Notes: generated by a model from the letters alone, not told the origin. DNA of 64,000 bases from Intestinimonas massiliensis (ex Afouda et al. 2020) (GCF_900626285.1 NZ_LR131147.1:2415643-2479642); one strand, 5' to 3'; counted from the first letter of the stretch, positions 50,163-58,810 are shown. Numbers and translations: made by a program.

Positions 50163-52769
50163 TTAGCCGATGTCGACCTTGTTGGAGGTCTCGATGATGA
50201 TGGTGGAGATGATGTTGGCATCATCGCCGGTGGCGCCCTTGGTGATCACGATGGCGTTCTTCAGGTCGGTGATGTCGTCATAGGCGTTCACACCGATCTC
50301 CTCGCCAGCCTTATCAGCGTCGGCGTCCACGTACAGGATGACCACGTCGTCAGCAACAGCCTTGGTGGTCTCGCCGGACCAAACAGCGTTGGGAGCGGTG
50401 CCGCTCTTGGTGGTGTAGTAGGTCAGCAGCTTGTCGGCCTCGTTGTAGTTCTTGATAGCAACAGCGGTGCCGCCGTGAACGCCAAAGGCGGTGGCATTAT
50501 CGTAGTTGTTATCAGAGGTGGGCTCATACTTGTAGATGTTGCCCTTGGTCAGAGTGCCGGTCTTCACGTTGACGGTCTTCTCACCATCGGTGGTCCACAG
50601 AGTGTAGGAGGTGTAGTAGGTGTCGCCAACCTTGATGGTGCCGTTGTCGGCAGTCACCATGCCGTAGATGGCAGTGGAGGTGGCGCCGGAGGGCTTGCCA
50701 GCCAGGTCGATGATAGCGGCAACAACCTTACCGTCCTTGGTCACGGCCTTGTAGTTCTTGCCGGTGGTGGTGATGTTGCCCAGGCTGCGGATGCTGTAGG
50801 CGGAGTAAGCGGAACCAGTGGCACCCACGCTCTTGCCGTCAGCGGTCTGCACGAACAGCACGCAGTTGGTGTCGGTCACAGTGCCCTCCAGGGTCTTGGA
50901 GGTCTTGCTGTAGAAGGCGGAGGTGCTGGTGGTACCGGTGGCCCAGTCGGCCTCGATCTTCACCAGAGCCTTGTCAGCGGAGCCGGTCCAGGTGACAATG
51001 TCGCCCTCGTTCAGAGTGCCGACGCTGTCCTTGTCCACGGTCAGGATGGTCTTGGTGCCGTCAGCAGCCATGACCTCGATCTTCAGAGGATTGAAGGTGT
51101 TGCCGGCGGTGCCGCCGTTGACCTGCAGCACCAGGGAGTAGTTGCTGGCGGTCTCGGAGGTCTGAACAGCGCCGTACACGTAGCCGTTCACCAGGTACAG
51201 GTTGAAGGTCTCACCGATGTCGCTAGTGCCGAAAGCGGTGATACCGGTCTCGCCGCCGATGCTGGTGAAGGTCAGAGCAGCGTTGCCGTAGATCTTGTAA
51301 ACGGTGCCGTCCAGGGTCACGGTCTCGTTGCCCTTGAAGCCGTTCACGGTGCCGGAGACGACCTGAGCCTTCTCCACGACGCTGTAAGCGCCGTCGTCAT
51401 AGGCGTTGGTCTTGTAGGAAGTGGTGATCACGACCACGTCGTTCTTGGCGATGCCGCTGTAAACGTCGTTGTCAGCGATCTTGATGGTGCCCACGCCGTT
51501 GTTCATGGTGACCTTCTCGCTGTTGACAGCGGTCACGGTGGCCAGCTTGGAGGTCACAACGTAAGCGGTAGCGATCTTGCCGTCGGAATCAAAGACGAAC
51601 TTGATGGTGTTGCCATTGGCAGCCTTCAGAGCGGTGGTCAGAGCGCTGTTGGTGCTGCCGTTACCGTCAGTGGCGGAAGGAGTGCTGGCAGCAGACACGT
51701 TGTAGTTGGTCACGACAGTCACGGTGTTCAGGGTGTCGTACTTGGCGCCGTCCACAACGACCTTGGCGTCAGAGGACTTCTGATCGCCGATCAGGCCGCA
51801 GTTGGTGTTCAGCACGCGGGTAGAACCGGTGTTGTACACGCCGTAGATGGTGTCCTTCTTGTCGGGCTGGTCAGCGATGCCGCCGGTGCCGTCCTTGAAG
51901 AGGACGCGGACCTGCTCGCCGATGTTGGACAGAGCCAGGTCGGAGGGGAAGTAAGCAGCAGTGCTGCCGCTGTTAGCGGTCTCCAGGCGGCCGGTCACCT
52001 TGATCTCACCGTCGGTGGAGGCGGCGCCGGTGCTCTTGTTGCCCTCGAAAGTGCCGACCCAAACCTGGCCGCCGAACTTGTCAACGAACAGGGAGTTGCC
52101 GGTCAGGGTGTAGTTCTGGGTGATCTGACCAGTGGTCATGTCCTGGCTCCAGGACAGCTTCATGGTCTTGGACTGGATGGCGTTGTAAACCATCTGAGCA
52201 GCGTTGTCGCGGCTGATGGGGGCGGAAGCAGAAACACTGCCCAGCTCCTTGTACAGGCCGGCGGCATTAGCCTCACGGTTGACGTTGATCTCCCAGCTGT
52301 TGCCCACAAAGCCGAACACGTCGTCCTTGTAGTTCATGGCAGTCAGCAGCATCTTGGCGCACTGAGAAGCGGTCAGGGTGCCCTCGGGATTGAACTTGCC
52401 GGTACCGTCGCCAACAATGATGTTCATGCTGGTGCAGTACTCAATGTAAGCCTCAGCCCAGTGGCCCTTGATGTCCTTATAAGTAGGAGTGACCTTGGTG
52501 CCCAGGACAGGCTCCACACCGCCGTTCAGCACGTAGGTGATCAGCTTGGCCATCTCGGCACGGGTCAGGGTGCCATTGGGATCAAAGTAGCTGCCGTCCT
52601 CCTTGCCGCTGATCACGTTCAGGGCGACGAGGGTATTGACAGCCTCAGGGTGCTTGATTTCAGCCTTGTCGGTGAAATCCTTGGTAGCTGCGCCGGCGGA
52701 GACGACCATCATGCCGATCAGCATCATGGCGGCCAGAACCAGGCTCAGCGCCCGCTTGAGGTTTCTCAT
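50163..52769 (-). CDS. SLH-domain S-layer-like surface protein B (inverted paralog, no clear promoter)
   Basis: The 868-aa paralog of protein A has the same signal peptide and SLH region (residues 1-205 nearly identical), then a diverged C-terminal 650 residues that keep blocks such as KIADNDVYSGIAKNDVVV, TVSG..NG-type repeats and TSETASNYSLVLQ. The upstream sequence is identical to gene A only as far as 52816. Beyond that I see no -35/-10 pair comparable to the gene A promoter, so it may be silent in this orientation. The AAGGAGGAA box is retained. Confidence 0.9.
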   Translation of the reverse strand: MRNLKRALSLVLAAMMLIGMMVVSAGAATKDFTDKAEIKHPEAVNTLVALNVISGKEDGSYFDPNGTLTRAEMAKLITYVLNGGVEPVLGTKVTPTYKDIKGHWAEAYIEYCTSMNIIVGDGTGKFNPEGTLTASQCAKMLLTAMNYKDDVFGFVGNSWEINVNREANAAGLYKELGSVSASAPISRDNAAQMVYNAIQSKTMKLSWSQDMTTGQITQNYTLTGNSLFVDKFGGQVWVGTFEGNKSTGAASTDGEIKVTGRLETANSGSTAAYFPSDLALSNIGEQVRVLFKDGTGGIADQPDKKDTIYGVYNTGSTRVLNTNCGLIGDQKSSDAKVVVDGAKYDTLNTVTVVTNYNVSAASTPSATDGNGSTNSALTTALKAANGNTIKFVFDSDGKIATAYVVTSKLATVTAVNSEKVTMNNGVGTIKIADNDVYSGIAKNDVVVITTSYKTNAYDDGAYSVVEKAQVVSGTVNGFKGNETVTLDGTVYKIYGNAALTFTSIGGETGITAFGTSDIGETFNLYLVNGYVYGAVQTSETASNYSLVLQVNGGTAGNTFNPLKIEVMAADGTKTILTVDKDSVGTLNEGDIVTWTGSADKALVKIEADWATGTTSTSAFYSKTSKTLEGTVTDTNCVLFVQTADGKSVGATGSAYSAYSIRSLGNITTTGKNYKAVTKDGKVVAAIIDLAGKPSGATSTAIYGMVTADNGTIKVGDTYYTSYTLWTTDGEKTVNVKTGTLTKGNIYKYEPTSDNNYDNATAFGVHGGTAVAIKNYNEADKLLTYYTTKSGTAPNAVWSGETTKAVADDVVILYVDADADKAGEEIGVNAYDDITDLKNAIVITKGATGDDANIISTIIIETSNKVDIG

Positions 52770-52816
52770 CGGAAATTCCTCCTTCTTAAATTTTGTCCAT
52801 CAGGAGAGGAGGCCTC
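52064..52816 (-). repeat. Right arm of the long inverted repeat (5' end of SLH gene B)
   Basis: Mirror of 46358-47110 (paired positions sum to 99174). The outer edge at 52816 is sharp; the inner edge fades into diverged coding sequence. Confidence 0.85.
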
Positions 52817-52966
52817 TTATGCAAAAAACGAGAAAATCTTTGCAGCCCAAGGGCTGTGCGGCCTCCGGGTAGCCATAAAGGCAGCCCGCGTGCTTGACGG
52901 GCAGAATGGGTGCTGACAGAATAGTACTGTTTTCCATCCACTGCAGAGAAAGAAAAGGAGGATATT

Positions 52967-54112
52967 ATGGCGAGGAAGCGGATCGAAAAGAATCTGGCTT
53001 TTGACGAGGAAAAGGGCCGATACTATGCTTATTTCGACTATGGGCGGGACGGCGCCGGCCGCCGGATCCGGGGTACCAGGATGTTTTCCAACCCGGACGA
53101 AGCACGGGAGGCCCTGTGTGAGTTTGAGCTGCGGAAGCTCCAGCACCGTCTGCGGCCGCCGGTCCGGATGACAGTGGGGGAGTGGCTGGACTATTGGCTG
53201 GAGGAGGTCATCCGCCCCAATCGGGAGGGCACCACCTACTACTGCTACCGGGGCATTGCGTGGAATCATATCATCCCTGCCCTGGGCCGGATTCCCCTCC
53301 AGGACCTGGAGGCCCGCCATATCCAGCGTTATTACGGAGAGATGCTGCGGGAGAAGAAACTGGGCACCAATACCGTCCACAAGCACCACATCCTGCTCCA
53401 CACCGCCCTGAAGGCCGCCTTCCGCCAGGGCATCCTGCCGGAAAATCCGGTAGACCGGGTGGAGCCGCCCCGCCTGGCCTGCCCCCGCCAGTACTTTTAT
53501 ACGCCGGAGCAGTTGAGCACCCTGTTTTCCCTGGTGGAAGGCGACAGGCTGGAGCTGGTGGTCAAGCTGGCAGGCTACCTGGGCCTCCGCCGCAGTGAGA
53601 TCTGCGGCCTGCGCTGGGAGAATGTGGACTTGGAACAGCACCTAATCCACATCTGCACCGTCCGTACAACCGCCGGCGGCACGGTAGTCCAGAAGCAGCC
53701 CAAGACCAGCCACTCCATCCGCAAGCTGGGCATTGCCGGACTGGAGGATCTGGAATGTATCCTCTGCCGGGAGGCTCAGCGCCAGGCTGCCCGCAAAAGA
53801 ACAGATCCCCACTGGATTGACAGCGGGTACGTGGTAGTCCGACCGGACGGCGGACCCAGTGATCCAAATCGTGTTACCAGCACCTTCCACAGCTTTATTC
53901 TGGATCACCACCTGCCGCCCATCACCATCCACGGCCTGCGCCACACCTTCGCCAGCGTGGCCAACAGTGCCCGGGTGCCTCTGCTGGACATCGGCAAGAC
54001 CCTGGGCCACAAGGACTGCGCCATAACCGGCCGGGTGTATACCCACATTTTCGACCAGACCCACCAGGAGGTGCTCAATACCGTGGCCGCCTGCATCGCG
54101 GCGGGGAAATAA
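52967..54112 (+). CDS. Phage-type tyrosine recombinase/integrase
   Basis: The 381-aa protein has an N-terminal arm-type domain (about residues 1-55), a SAM-like core-binding domain (about 65-150) and the catalytic domain (about 170-375). All key residues are visible: Arg in LGLRRSEICGLRW, the HGLRHTFAS pair, His in LGHKD and Tyr in VYTHIFDQ. It looks active. It is transcribed away from SLH B, with a possible TTGACG...CAGAAT promoter and AAGGAGG before ATG 52967. It could belong to the phage remnant or serve as recombinase for the adjacent inverted locus; neither is shown. Confidence 0.92.
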   Translation: MARKRIEKNLAFDEEKGRYYAYFDYGRDGAGRRIRGTRMFSNPDEAREALCEFELRKLQHRLRPPVRMTVGEWLDYWLEEVIRPNREGTTYYCYRGIAWNHIIPALGRIPLQDLEARHIQRYYGEMLREKKLGTNTVHKHHILLHTALKAAFRQGILPENPVDRVEPPRLACPRQYFYTPEQLSTLFSLVEGDRLELVVKLAGYLGLRRSEICGLRWENVDLEQHLIHICTVRTTAGGTVVQKQPKTSHSIRKLGIAGLEDLECILCREAQRQAARKRTDPHWIDSGYVVVRPDGGPSDPNRVTSTFHSFILDHHLPPITIHGLRHTFASVANSARVPLLDIGKTLGHKDCAITGRVYTHIFDQTHQEVLNTVAACIAAGK

Positions 54113-54150
54113 AAAAGGGGGGCCTGCCGCAACTGCGGCAGGCCCCCCTT
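54111..54150 (-). terminator. Terminator of the phage lysis cassette
   Basis: A 16-bp stem (54115-54130 with 54135-54150) with six T residues on the minus strand; it overlaps the end of the integrase gene. Confidence 0.8.
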
Positions 54151-54164
54151 GGGCTTTCTCGGAT

Positions 54165-54482
54165 TCAGTTCATACCCAGCCGGGCCAGCAGATACCCCAC
54201 CACGCCGGTGATCAGGGCGGCCACCACCGACTCCCACCGGCGGGAGGGCCTGTCCTTCAGGGTATTCAGGTCGACGGACATGGAGGCCAGCTGGGAGATG
54301 ATCTGGCTGTACTGGGTGGTGACTGCCGTCATCCCCCGCTCCAGCTCTCCCAGCCGGTCGTAGATCTTCTCATGGGCGCGGGAGCGTTCCGACTTTTCAG
54401 TCTGCATCTGCCGCTCCAGCGCCTCCACACGCGTCGCCGTGGAGCAGGCCCCGCCGGTCATGGAACATTCCCGCTCTCCCAT
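54165..54482 (-). CDS. XhlA-like phage lysis-associated protein
   Basis: The 105-aa protein has a predicted coiled coil (about residues 15-70; RVEALERQMQTEKSERSRAHE) and one C-terminal membrane helix (about 85-102), the layout of haemolysin XhlA-type proteins that assist holins. It is the last gene of the minus-strand phage remnant, 3 nt after the holin-like gene. Confidence 0.65.
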   Translation of the reverse strand: MGERECSMTGGACSTATRVEALERQMQTEKSERSRAHEKIYDRLGELERGMTAVTTQYSQIISQLASMSVDLNTLKDRPSRRWESVVAALITGVVGYLLARLGMN

Positions 54483-54485
54483 GGG

Positions 54486-54674
54486 CTACTCCCCTTTGCT
54501 GTCCGCGATTTTTTGAGCCTGGGTGCCGAAATAAAAGGCGATGATAACGGTGAATACCGTCAGGAACTGATCCGCCTGCACCTTCCCCGTGACCGCCAGA
54601 AGGGAAAAGACCCCGGTCAGAATGATGGTCACGATGCTCTTTACGTCGATGAGATTTTTCAGCCGATCCAACAC
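54486..54674 (-). CDS. Small holin-like membrane protein
   Basis: A 62-aa protein with two hydrophobic segments (about residues 14-28 and 35-49) and a charged C-terminus (QAQKIADSKGE). Its place between endolysin and XhlA-like gene supports a holin role. ATG 54674 lies 4 nt after the endolysin stop, with GGAGG overlapping that gene's end. Confidence 0.65.
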   Translation of the reverse strand: MLDRLKNLIDVKSIVTIILTGVFSLLAVTGKVQADQFLTVFTVIIAFYFGTQAQKIADSKGE

Positions 54675-54678
54675 CGGC

Positions 54679-55329
54679 TTACACCTCCTTGTCGAACAGG
54701 CCCAGCCGGTCCAGCAGCACGATGGTCTGCAGGTTGGGCTCGTAGATGTTGACCTGTCCGTCGGCCGACTGGTTGATTACGCCGATGGCCACCGCCTTCT
54801 TCACGCTGGCCTGGGCCCAGTCGGGCATCTCCTTGATCTGGTGATAAATGGTCATGTCGTCCTCCTCCTCAGGGTTCGCCTCCTGCTTGGGCGGCTCTGG
54901 CTTCGCCGCCGCCTGATACAGCGGCATGGGGGGCGGATATTTGCCCGCCCGGATCATGGCACTGGTGTACTTGCCGCCGTCGCTCCACTGGATGTGAGGC
55001 CGGTCGGGGAAGGACTTCCAGTCCCCGCCCCACTCAAAGCCCATCTGCTTGGCGATGGCGGCCGCCTTCTGGAAGAAGGCCAGGTCGTCAAATTCGTGGC
55101 CCTTCACGTTCTTACAGAAGTCAAAGGCCAGTCCGGCCTTCACGCCGTGGAAGCTGGGCGTCTTGGATTGGCTGGTGCCGTTGTTGTAGCAGTAGAGCTG
55201 ATACTCGTCGTCCCGTACCGTGCCGGTCACCAGCACCGCCAGCCCGGCCTGCCTGCACAGCTGCTGCCATACCCGGCAGTTGGCGGCCACGTCGGAGCGA
55301 AGATCGTCGATATTACGACTGTTCAGCAT
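54679..55329 (-). CDS. Phage endolysin, M15-family D-Ala/L-Ala-D-Glu peptidase
   Basis: The 216-aa protein has an M15 peptidase domain (about residues 1-125): SFHGVKAGLAFDFC supplies the first zinc His and Asp and RPHIQWS the last His. A Pro/Glu linker (135-155) and a C-terminal helical segment (about 157-214; PDWAQASVKKAVAIGVIN) reminiscent of SLH or wall-binding helices follow. The start at 55329 (MLNSRNIDDL) gives a domain-complete protein; the frame extends to 55350 without a better box and overlaps the preceding gene. Confidence 0.85.
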   Translation of the reverse strand: MLNSRNIDDLRSDVAANCRVWQQLCRQAGLAVLVTGTVRDDEYQLYCYNNGTSQSKTPSFHGVKAGLAFDFCKNVKGHEFDDLAFFQKAAAIAKQMGFEWGGDWKSFPDRPHIQWSDGGKYTSAMIRAGKYPPPMPLYQAAAKPEPPKQEANPEEEDDMTIYHQIKEMPDWAQASVKKAVAIGVINQSADGQVNIYEPNLQTIVLLDRLGLFDKEV

Positions 55330-55753
55330 GAGTATACACCTCCCATCCACTAGGATATGCGTCCGGTGCCCAGACGTTCCCGTCGATGAGAGATTTGTAT
55401 AACGTGCCGTTGTAATTGACGATGTCCCCCTTATTATAGGCGTCGTGGGCGCCGCTGGGCTGGGACCAGATGGGATAGCCGCCGTCGTCCAGACCCAAGG
55501 GGCTGTAGAGGGCCGGAGTGGAGACGGGAGACCACTCCGCCGCGCTGGTGTGGGCCTGTACCACCTTGTAGAGCTGGGGGTCGCCCACCTCGTTGGTCCC
55601 GTAGGTCACATATTCCCCAACGGTATAGGATACCCCCACCTGATAGGCCGGGAAAATGGTGGGCACCTCCATGGCCCGCTTCTCTCCCAGAGAGGCGGCT
55701 AACAACTGCAGGACCCGGCGGAACTGCTCGGCGCGCTGTAGCCGGTCACTCAT
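55313..55753 (-). CDS. Phage tail-associated carbohydrate-binding protein (CBM5/12-like)
   Basis: The 146-aa protein contains two copies of the small aromatic carbohydrate-binding fold, with YTVGEYVTYGTNEVGDPQLYK then AYNKGDIVNYNGTLYKSL, each closed by a Trp or Tyr (WSPVS; GWEVY), as in chitin-binding type 3 domains of tail fibres. It overlaps the genes on both sides, typical of a compact phage operon. Probably a receptor-binding accessory of the ancestral phage. Confidence 0.75.
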   Translation of the reverse strand: MSDRLQRAEQFRRVLQLLAASLGEKRAMEVPTIFPAYQVGVSYTVGEYVTYGTNEVGDPQLYKVVQAHTSAAEWSPVSTPALYSPLGLDDGGYPIWSQPSGAHDAYNKGDIVNYNGTLYKSLIDGNVWAPDAYPSGWEVYTHAEQS

Positions 55754-56018
55754 CGTTCGTCACCCCCAGAAGCATATTGAGCACCTGATCGGTGTCCGGT
55801 TCGGGCTCCGGCGCCGCAGGCGGCTCTCCCGGCGTCACCCCGGTCAGCACCCCGTCCTGGATCTCCAGCTGGCAATAGCCCCGGCACCCCCATACCGCTG
55901 CCTCCAGCTCAGGCGGTACCGCCACCCAGCCTTCCAGCCAGCACTCCGTCCGATGGCTCTGGCTCTGAAGCCCGTGACCTCCGTCTGCCCGGGCCGCGAT
56001 TTCGATAATGGTAAGCAT
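55746..56018 (-). CDS. Small phage protein of unknown function
   Basis: A 90-aa protein with an N-terminal strand-rich segment (LTIIEIAARADGGHGLQSQS), a Trp-rich middle and an acidic Pro/Glu tail (PEPEPDTDQVLNMLLGV), resembling short proteins found between tail and lysis genes. It is the first gene left in the remnant. Its ribosome binding site and ATG are buried in a 23-bp palindrome (56013-56061). Confidence 0.6.
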   Translation of the reverse strand: MLTIIEIAARADGGHGLQSQSHRTECWLEGWVAVPPELEAAVWGCRGYCQLEIQDGVLTGVTPGEPPAAPEPEPDTDQVLNMLLGVTNDE

Positions 56019-56061
56019 CTCTGTTTCCTCCTTTCTATGAAAGAAGGAAACAGAGATGCTT
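56013..56061. repeat. 23-bp palindrome enclosing the RBS and start codon of the first phage gene
   Basis: Arms 56013-56035 and 56039-56061 are complementary except at one position, with a TAT loop. On the minus-strand mRNA the GGAGG and the AUG would sit in the stem. Confidence 0.8.
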
Positions 56062-56088
56062 CTTGTATGGTTTTGTACAACAAAACAG

Positions 56089-56136
56089 AAAAAACAGCAG
56101 CGAGCCTGTCAAAAGACAGGCTCGCTGCTGTTTTTT
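56089..56136. terminator. Bidirectional terminator at the edge of the phage remnant
   Basis: A perfect 22-bp stem (56089-56110 with 56115-56136), loop AAAA, with A and T tracts on the outer ends; it insulates the phage genes from the SLH-peptidase gene. Confidence 0.9.
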
Positions 56137-56286
56137 GTGTGTGAACAGAGAGGTAAAAGAGAGAGTAGAGAGGAGGTTGGTTTGTCAATTCTTCCTGACG
56201 TGATTATCATACACGACGGTACTCTCTCATTGGTGAACGGACTGTGAACAGAATATAAAGGTATTATAAAGGATCCTAAGAAATGC

Positions 56287-57777
56287 TTAACCGCCCATGT
56301 AGGAGAAGTGCATATAATCGTGATAGCCCTGGGAGGCGTCGCTGCTGTCCGCCCAGGCGTCGCCGCCCCAGCTCCAGCCGTGCTCGGCAAAAATGCGCAC
56401 CACCGAGCTGTCCGGCCCGATGGAGTAGGGGTTGCTGCCCGGCTGCCACAGGCTGCCTGCCAGCGCCTGGCCGTCCCGGACCTGGTAGTTCTCGTTGGCG
56501 TTGATGTCGATGGCGGTGCCGCAGTTGTGCTCACCGGTGGCGGTGTCACCCCGCCAGGAGTAGCCGCCGATGTCGTGGATGGGGAACTGCTCAGGGTCGT
56601 TGTAGATCTCAGTAAAGATGGCCTTCACATCCTCGGCAATGGCGCTGTGGATGGACAGGGACATGGTGGAACTGACCTTGGTGCCGCCCTGGAGCTTCCA
56701 CACCGGGATGGTGATAGTGGTCATGGCCGCCTTGGCCTCGTCCTGGTTGGCAAAGCGCCGCTTGGTGGAGTCGCCGAACAGCAGCTCATATTTACGCTGG
56801 TTCTCTCCCTGGAATTTCAGCCAGAAATCCTGCTTCCAGTAATCATCGTAGGAGGCCAGGCCCTGATCCACCTGCTCCAGGAAATCGGCTTCCTCCCGCT
56901 CCGCCTGGGTCATGGGCCGGTAGTACAGAGTATAAGTGCTGCAGGCGGAGCTGACCTGGCTCACCTGGCTGTCGGACCAGCTGTAGTTGTAGTACTTCAG
57001 TTCATCCAGATCCAGCTGGTAGGGGAGACTGGACAGATAGGTGCCTACCTGGACGGACACCTGCTGGTCGGGCAGAATGGGCTGTCCGTTCTGCACATTC
57101 AGAATACGGACTGTAATATCCTTTGGTGTGTATCGCAGACAGGAATCAACCACCTCCAGCACACGCATGACCAGCACCGTGCCGTCGCACCGCTGGATGG
57201 AATCGGCACAGCCGAAGGAGCCGTCACTCTTGCCGTTGATGATGCCCAACTCCGCCAGACCGGCCACCGCCTGTTGGTGCAGGGGGTCCATGGCGGTCCA
57301 GTCGGAGAGAAGGGCGGGGTCCTGGGTCTGGCCCCAGACGTAGTAGCTGTCCCAGGCATCCTCCGGCAGGGCGTTGTACAGCAGAACCGCCGCGTCCTGC
57401 CGGGAAATATTGCCGTTCAGGGTTTCTGCGGAGACCGGCAGGTTGTCCTCCGCACGGAGCAGGCCGGACTCCACCGCCGCGGTGTAGCCTGCCTGGTCCC
57501 AGGCCAACCCGGAAGCGGCGGCGCTCTGGTAGGCATCGGCGGCAAAGGTGCGGGTAAGCATGGTCAGAAACTGGCCCCAGCTCATGGTGGCGGAGGGAGC
57601 CATCTGCCCGCTGCCCACGCCCTGGATAATACCCAGCTCGGAGGCCTCCATCAGGTCGGAATAGGCCCAGTGGCTGGCAGGCAGATCGCTGTACCCGGCG
57701 GCCAGGGCGGGAACGGTCAGGGTCAGGGCCAGAGCCCCGGCCAGAACAAGGCTTTGGACACGGTGTTTAGCAGACAT
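56287..57777 (-). CDS. SLH-domain protein with C-terminal VanY-type (M15) carboxypeptidase domain
   Basis: The 496-aa exported protein has a signal peptide (residues 1-27), two to three SLH-like repeats (about 28-215; YSDLPASHWAYSDLMEA, LHQQAVAGLAELGIINGKSDG), a middle region (about 225-380) and an M15 peptidase domain (about 385-495). In that domain GEHNCGTAIDIN gives the zinc His and Asp and DYMHFSYMGG the last His. It should trim D-Ala from peptidoglycan while tethered to the wall polymer. It is transcribed alone toward the terminator at 56089. Confidence 0.88.
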   Translation of the reverse strand: MSAKHRVQSLVLAGALALTLTVPALAAGYSDLPASHWAYSDLMEASELGIIQGVGSGQMAPSATMSWGQFLTMLTRTFAADAYQSAAASGLAWDQAGYTAAVESGLLRAEDNLPVSAETLNGNISRQDAAVLLYNALPEDAWDSYYVWGQTQDPALLSDWTAMDPLHQQAVAGLAELGIINGKSDGSFGCADSIQRCDGTVLVMRVLEVVDSCLRYTPKDITVRILNVQNGQPILPDQQVSVQVGTYLSSLPYQLDLDELKYYNYSWSDSQVSQVSSACSTYTLYYRPMTQAEREEADFLEQVDQGLASYDDYWKQDFWLKFQGENQRKYELLFGDSTKRRFANQDEAKAAMTTITIPVWKLQGGTKVSSTMSLSIHSAIAEDVKAIFTEIYNDPEQFPIHDIGGYSWRGDTATGEHNCGTAIDINANENYQVRDGQALAGSLWQPGSNPYSIGPDSSVVRIFAEHGWSWGGDAWADSSDASQGYHDYMHFSYMGG

Positions 57778-57952
57778 GGGGATCCCTCAACTCCTTTTCA
57801 GATTTCATGTACTTATTCTAGTATGTGTCAGTTAAAAATGCAAGAAATGGGAGGAAACTTGCCGAAAAAAGGGACCTTTGCTTTACAAGCGGAGGAAAGG
57901 GCCGTATAATCGAAAAGAATGGGCCGTGAGGGCCCGGAAGGGAGGGGCCGGA

Positions 57953-58792
57953 ATGAACGACAGTCTGCTGTGTTGTCCCATCTGCGGCGGGAAACTGAGC
58001 CGGGAGGAGGGACGCTATATCTGCCCCGGCGGCCACAGCTACGACAGAGCCAGGGAGGGGTATGTCCACCTCCTGCCGGCCAACCGGAAACACGCCAGGG
58101 AGCCGGGGGACGACAAGGGCATGACGGCCGCACGGAACCGGTTTCTTTCCAAAGACTACTACGCCCCCCTGCGGGAGACCCTGTGTACCCTGGCCCTGGA
58201 GCGGGTGGGCCGTGAGGGCACGGTGCTGGACTCCGGCTGCGGCGAGGGGTATTACACCCAGGGGGTGTGGCAGGCCCTGACCGGAGCGGGGAAGGCCGTC
58301 CGACTGGCGGGCATTGACCTGTCCAAGCCCTCGGTACGTCTGGCGGCCAGGCGGCTGCCTGAAGGAGAGTTTGCCGTGGCCTCCGCCTACCATCTCCCGG
58401 TTGGGGCGGAGACCATTGACCTGCTGCTCAACTGCTTTTCTCCGCTGGCCCTGGAGGAATTCCGGCGGGTGCTCCGTCCCGGCGGGGCCTTCCTGTATGT
58501 GGTGCCGGGGGCGGACCACCTGTGGGAGCTGAAGCAGGTGCTCTATGACACCCCCTACCGCAACAAGGAGGAGGACATCCCCTATGAGGGCTTTTCCTAC
58601 GAAAGGGTGGTGCCGGTGAAGTACAAGATGGCGGTGGCGGGGGAGGACCTGAAGGACCTGTTCCAGATGACCCCCTACTACTGGAAGACCCCCAAGGAGG
58701 GGGCTGCCAGACTTGCCGCGCTGGACGGACTGGAGATCACGGCGGACTTCCGGATCCATGTGTTCCGCCGAAGTCCCCCTCTTGCACAATAA
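57953..58792 (+). CDS. rlmA: 23S rRNA (guanine-N1) methyltransferase RlmA type
   Basis: The 279-aa SAM-dependent enzyme has the RlmA N-terminal zinc finger (CCPICGGKL, then CPGGHSYDRAREGYVHLL) and a methyltransferase domain (SAM motif VLDSGCGEGYYT about residue 90; AGIDLSKPSVRLAARR). RlmA enzymes methylate G745 or G748 of 23S rRNA and can affect macrolide or mycinamicin response. The start at 57953 has GGGAGG upstream and begins at the zinc finger. Confidence 0.9.
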   Translation: MNDSLLCCPICGGKLSREEGRYICPGGHSYDRAREGYVHLLPANRKHAREPGDDKGMTAARNRFLSKDYYAPLRETLCTLALERVGREGTVLDSGCGEGYYTQGVWQALTGAGKAVRLAGIDLSKPSVRLAARRLPEGEFAVASAYHLPVGAETIDLLLNCFSPLALEEFRRVLRPGGAFLYVVPGADHLWELKQVLYDTPYRNKEEDIPYEGFSYERVVPVKYKMAVAGEDLKDLFQMTPYYWKTPKEGAARLAALDGLEITADFRIHVFRRSPPLAQ

Positions 58793-58810
58793 GCCGGGCT
58801 ATGATATAGT
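58782..58810 (+). promoter_or_regulatory. Promoter of the DEAD-box helicase gene
   Basis: TTGCAC (58782-58787), a 17-nt spacer and TATAGT (58805-58810), overlapping the end of rlmA. It is followed by a structured leader of about 145 nt (hairpin CCGCCGG/CCGGCGG about 58831-58855), as is common for cold-inducible helicases. Confidence 0.65.

Noticed and set aside
50115..52916. A plus-strand open frame of 933 codons opposite SLH gene B (and a similar one opposite gene A)
   Set aside because: Shadow frame produced by the strong codon bias of the SLH genes; Val/Gly/Asp repeats without a signal peptide or known domain.
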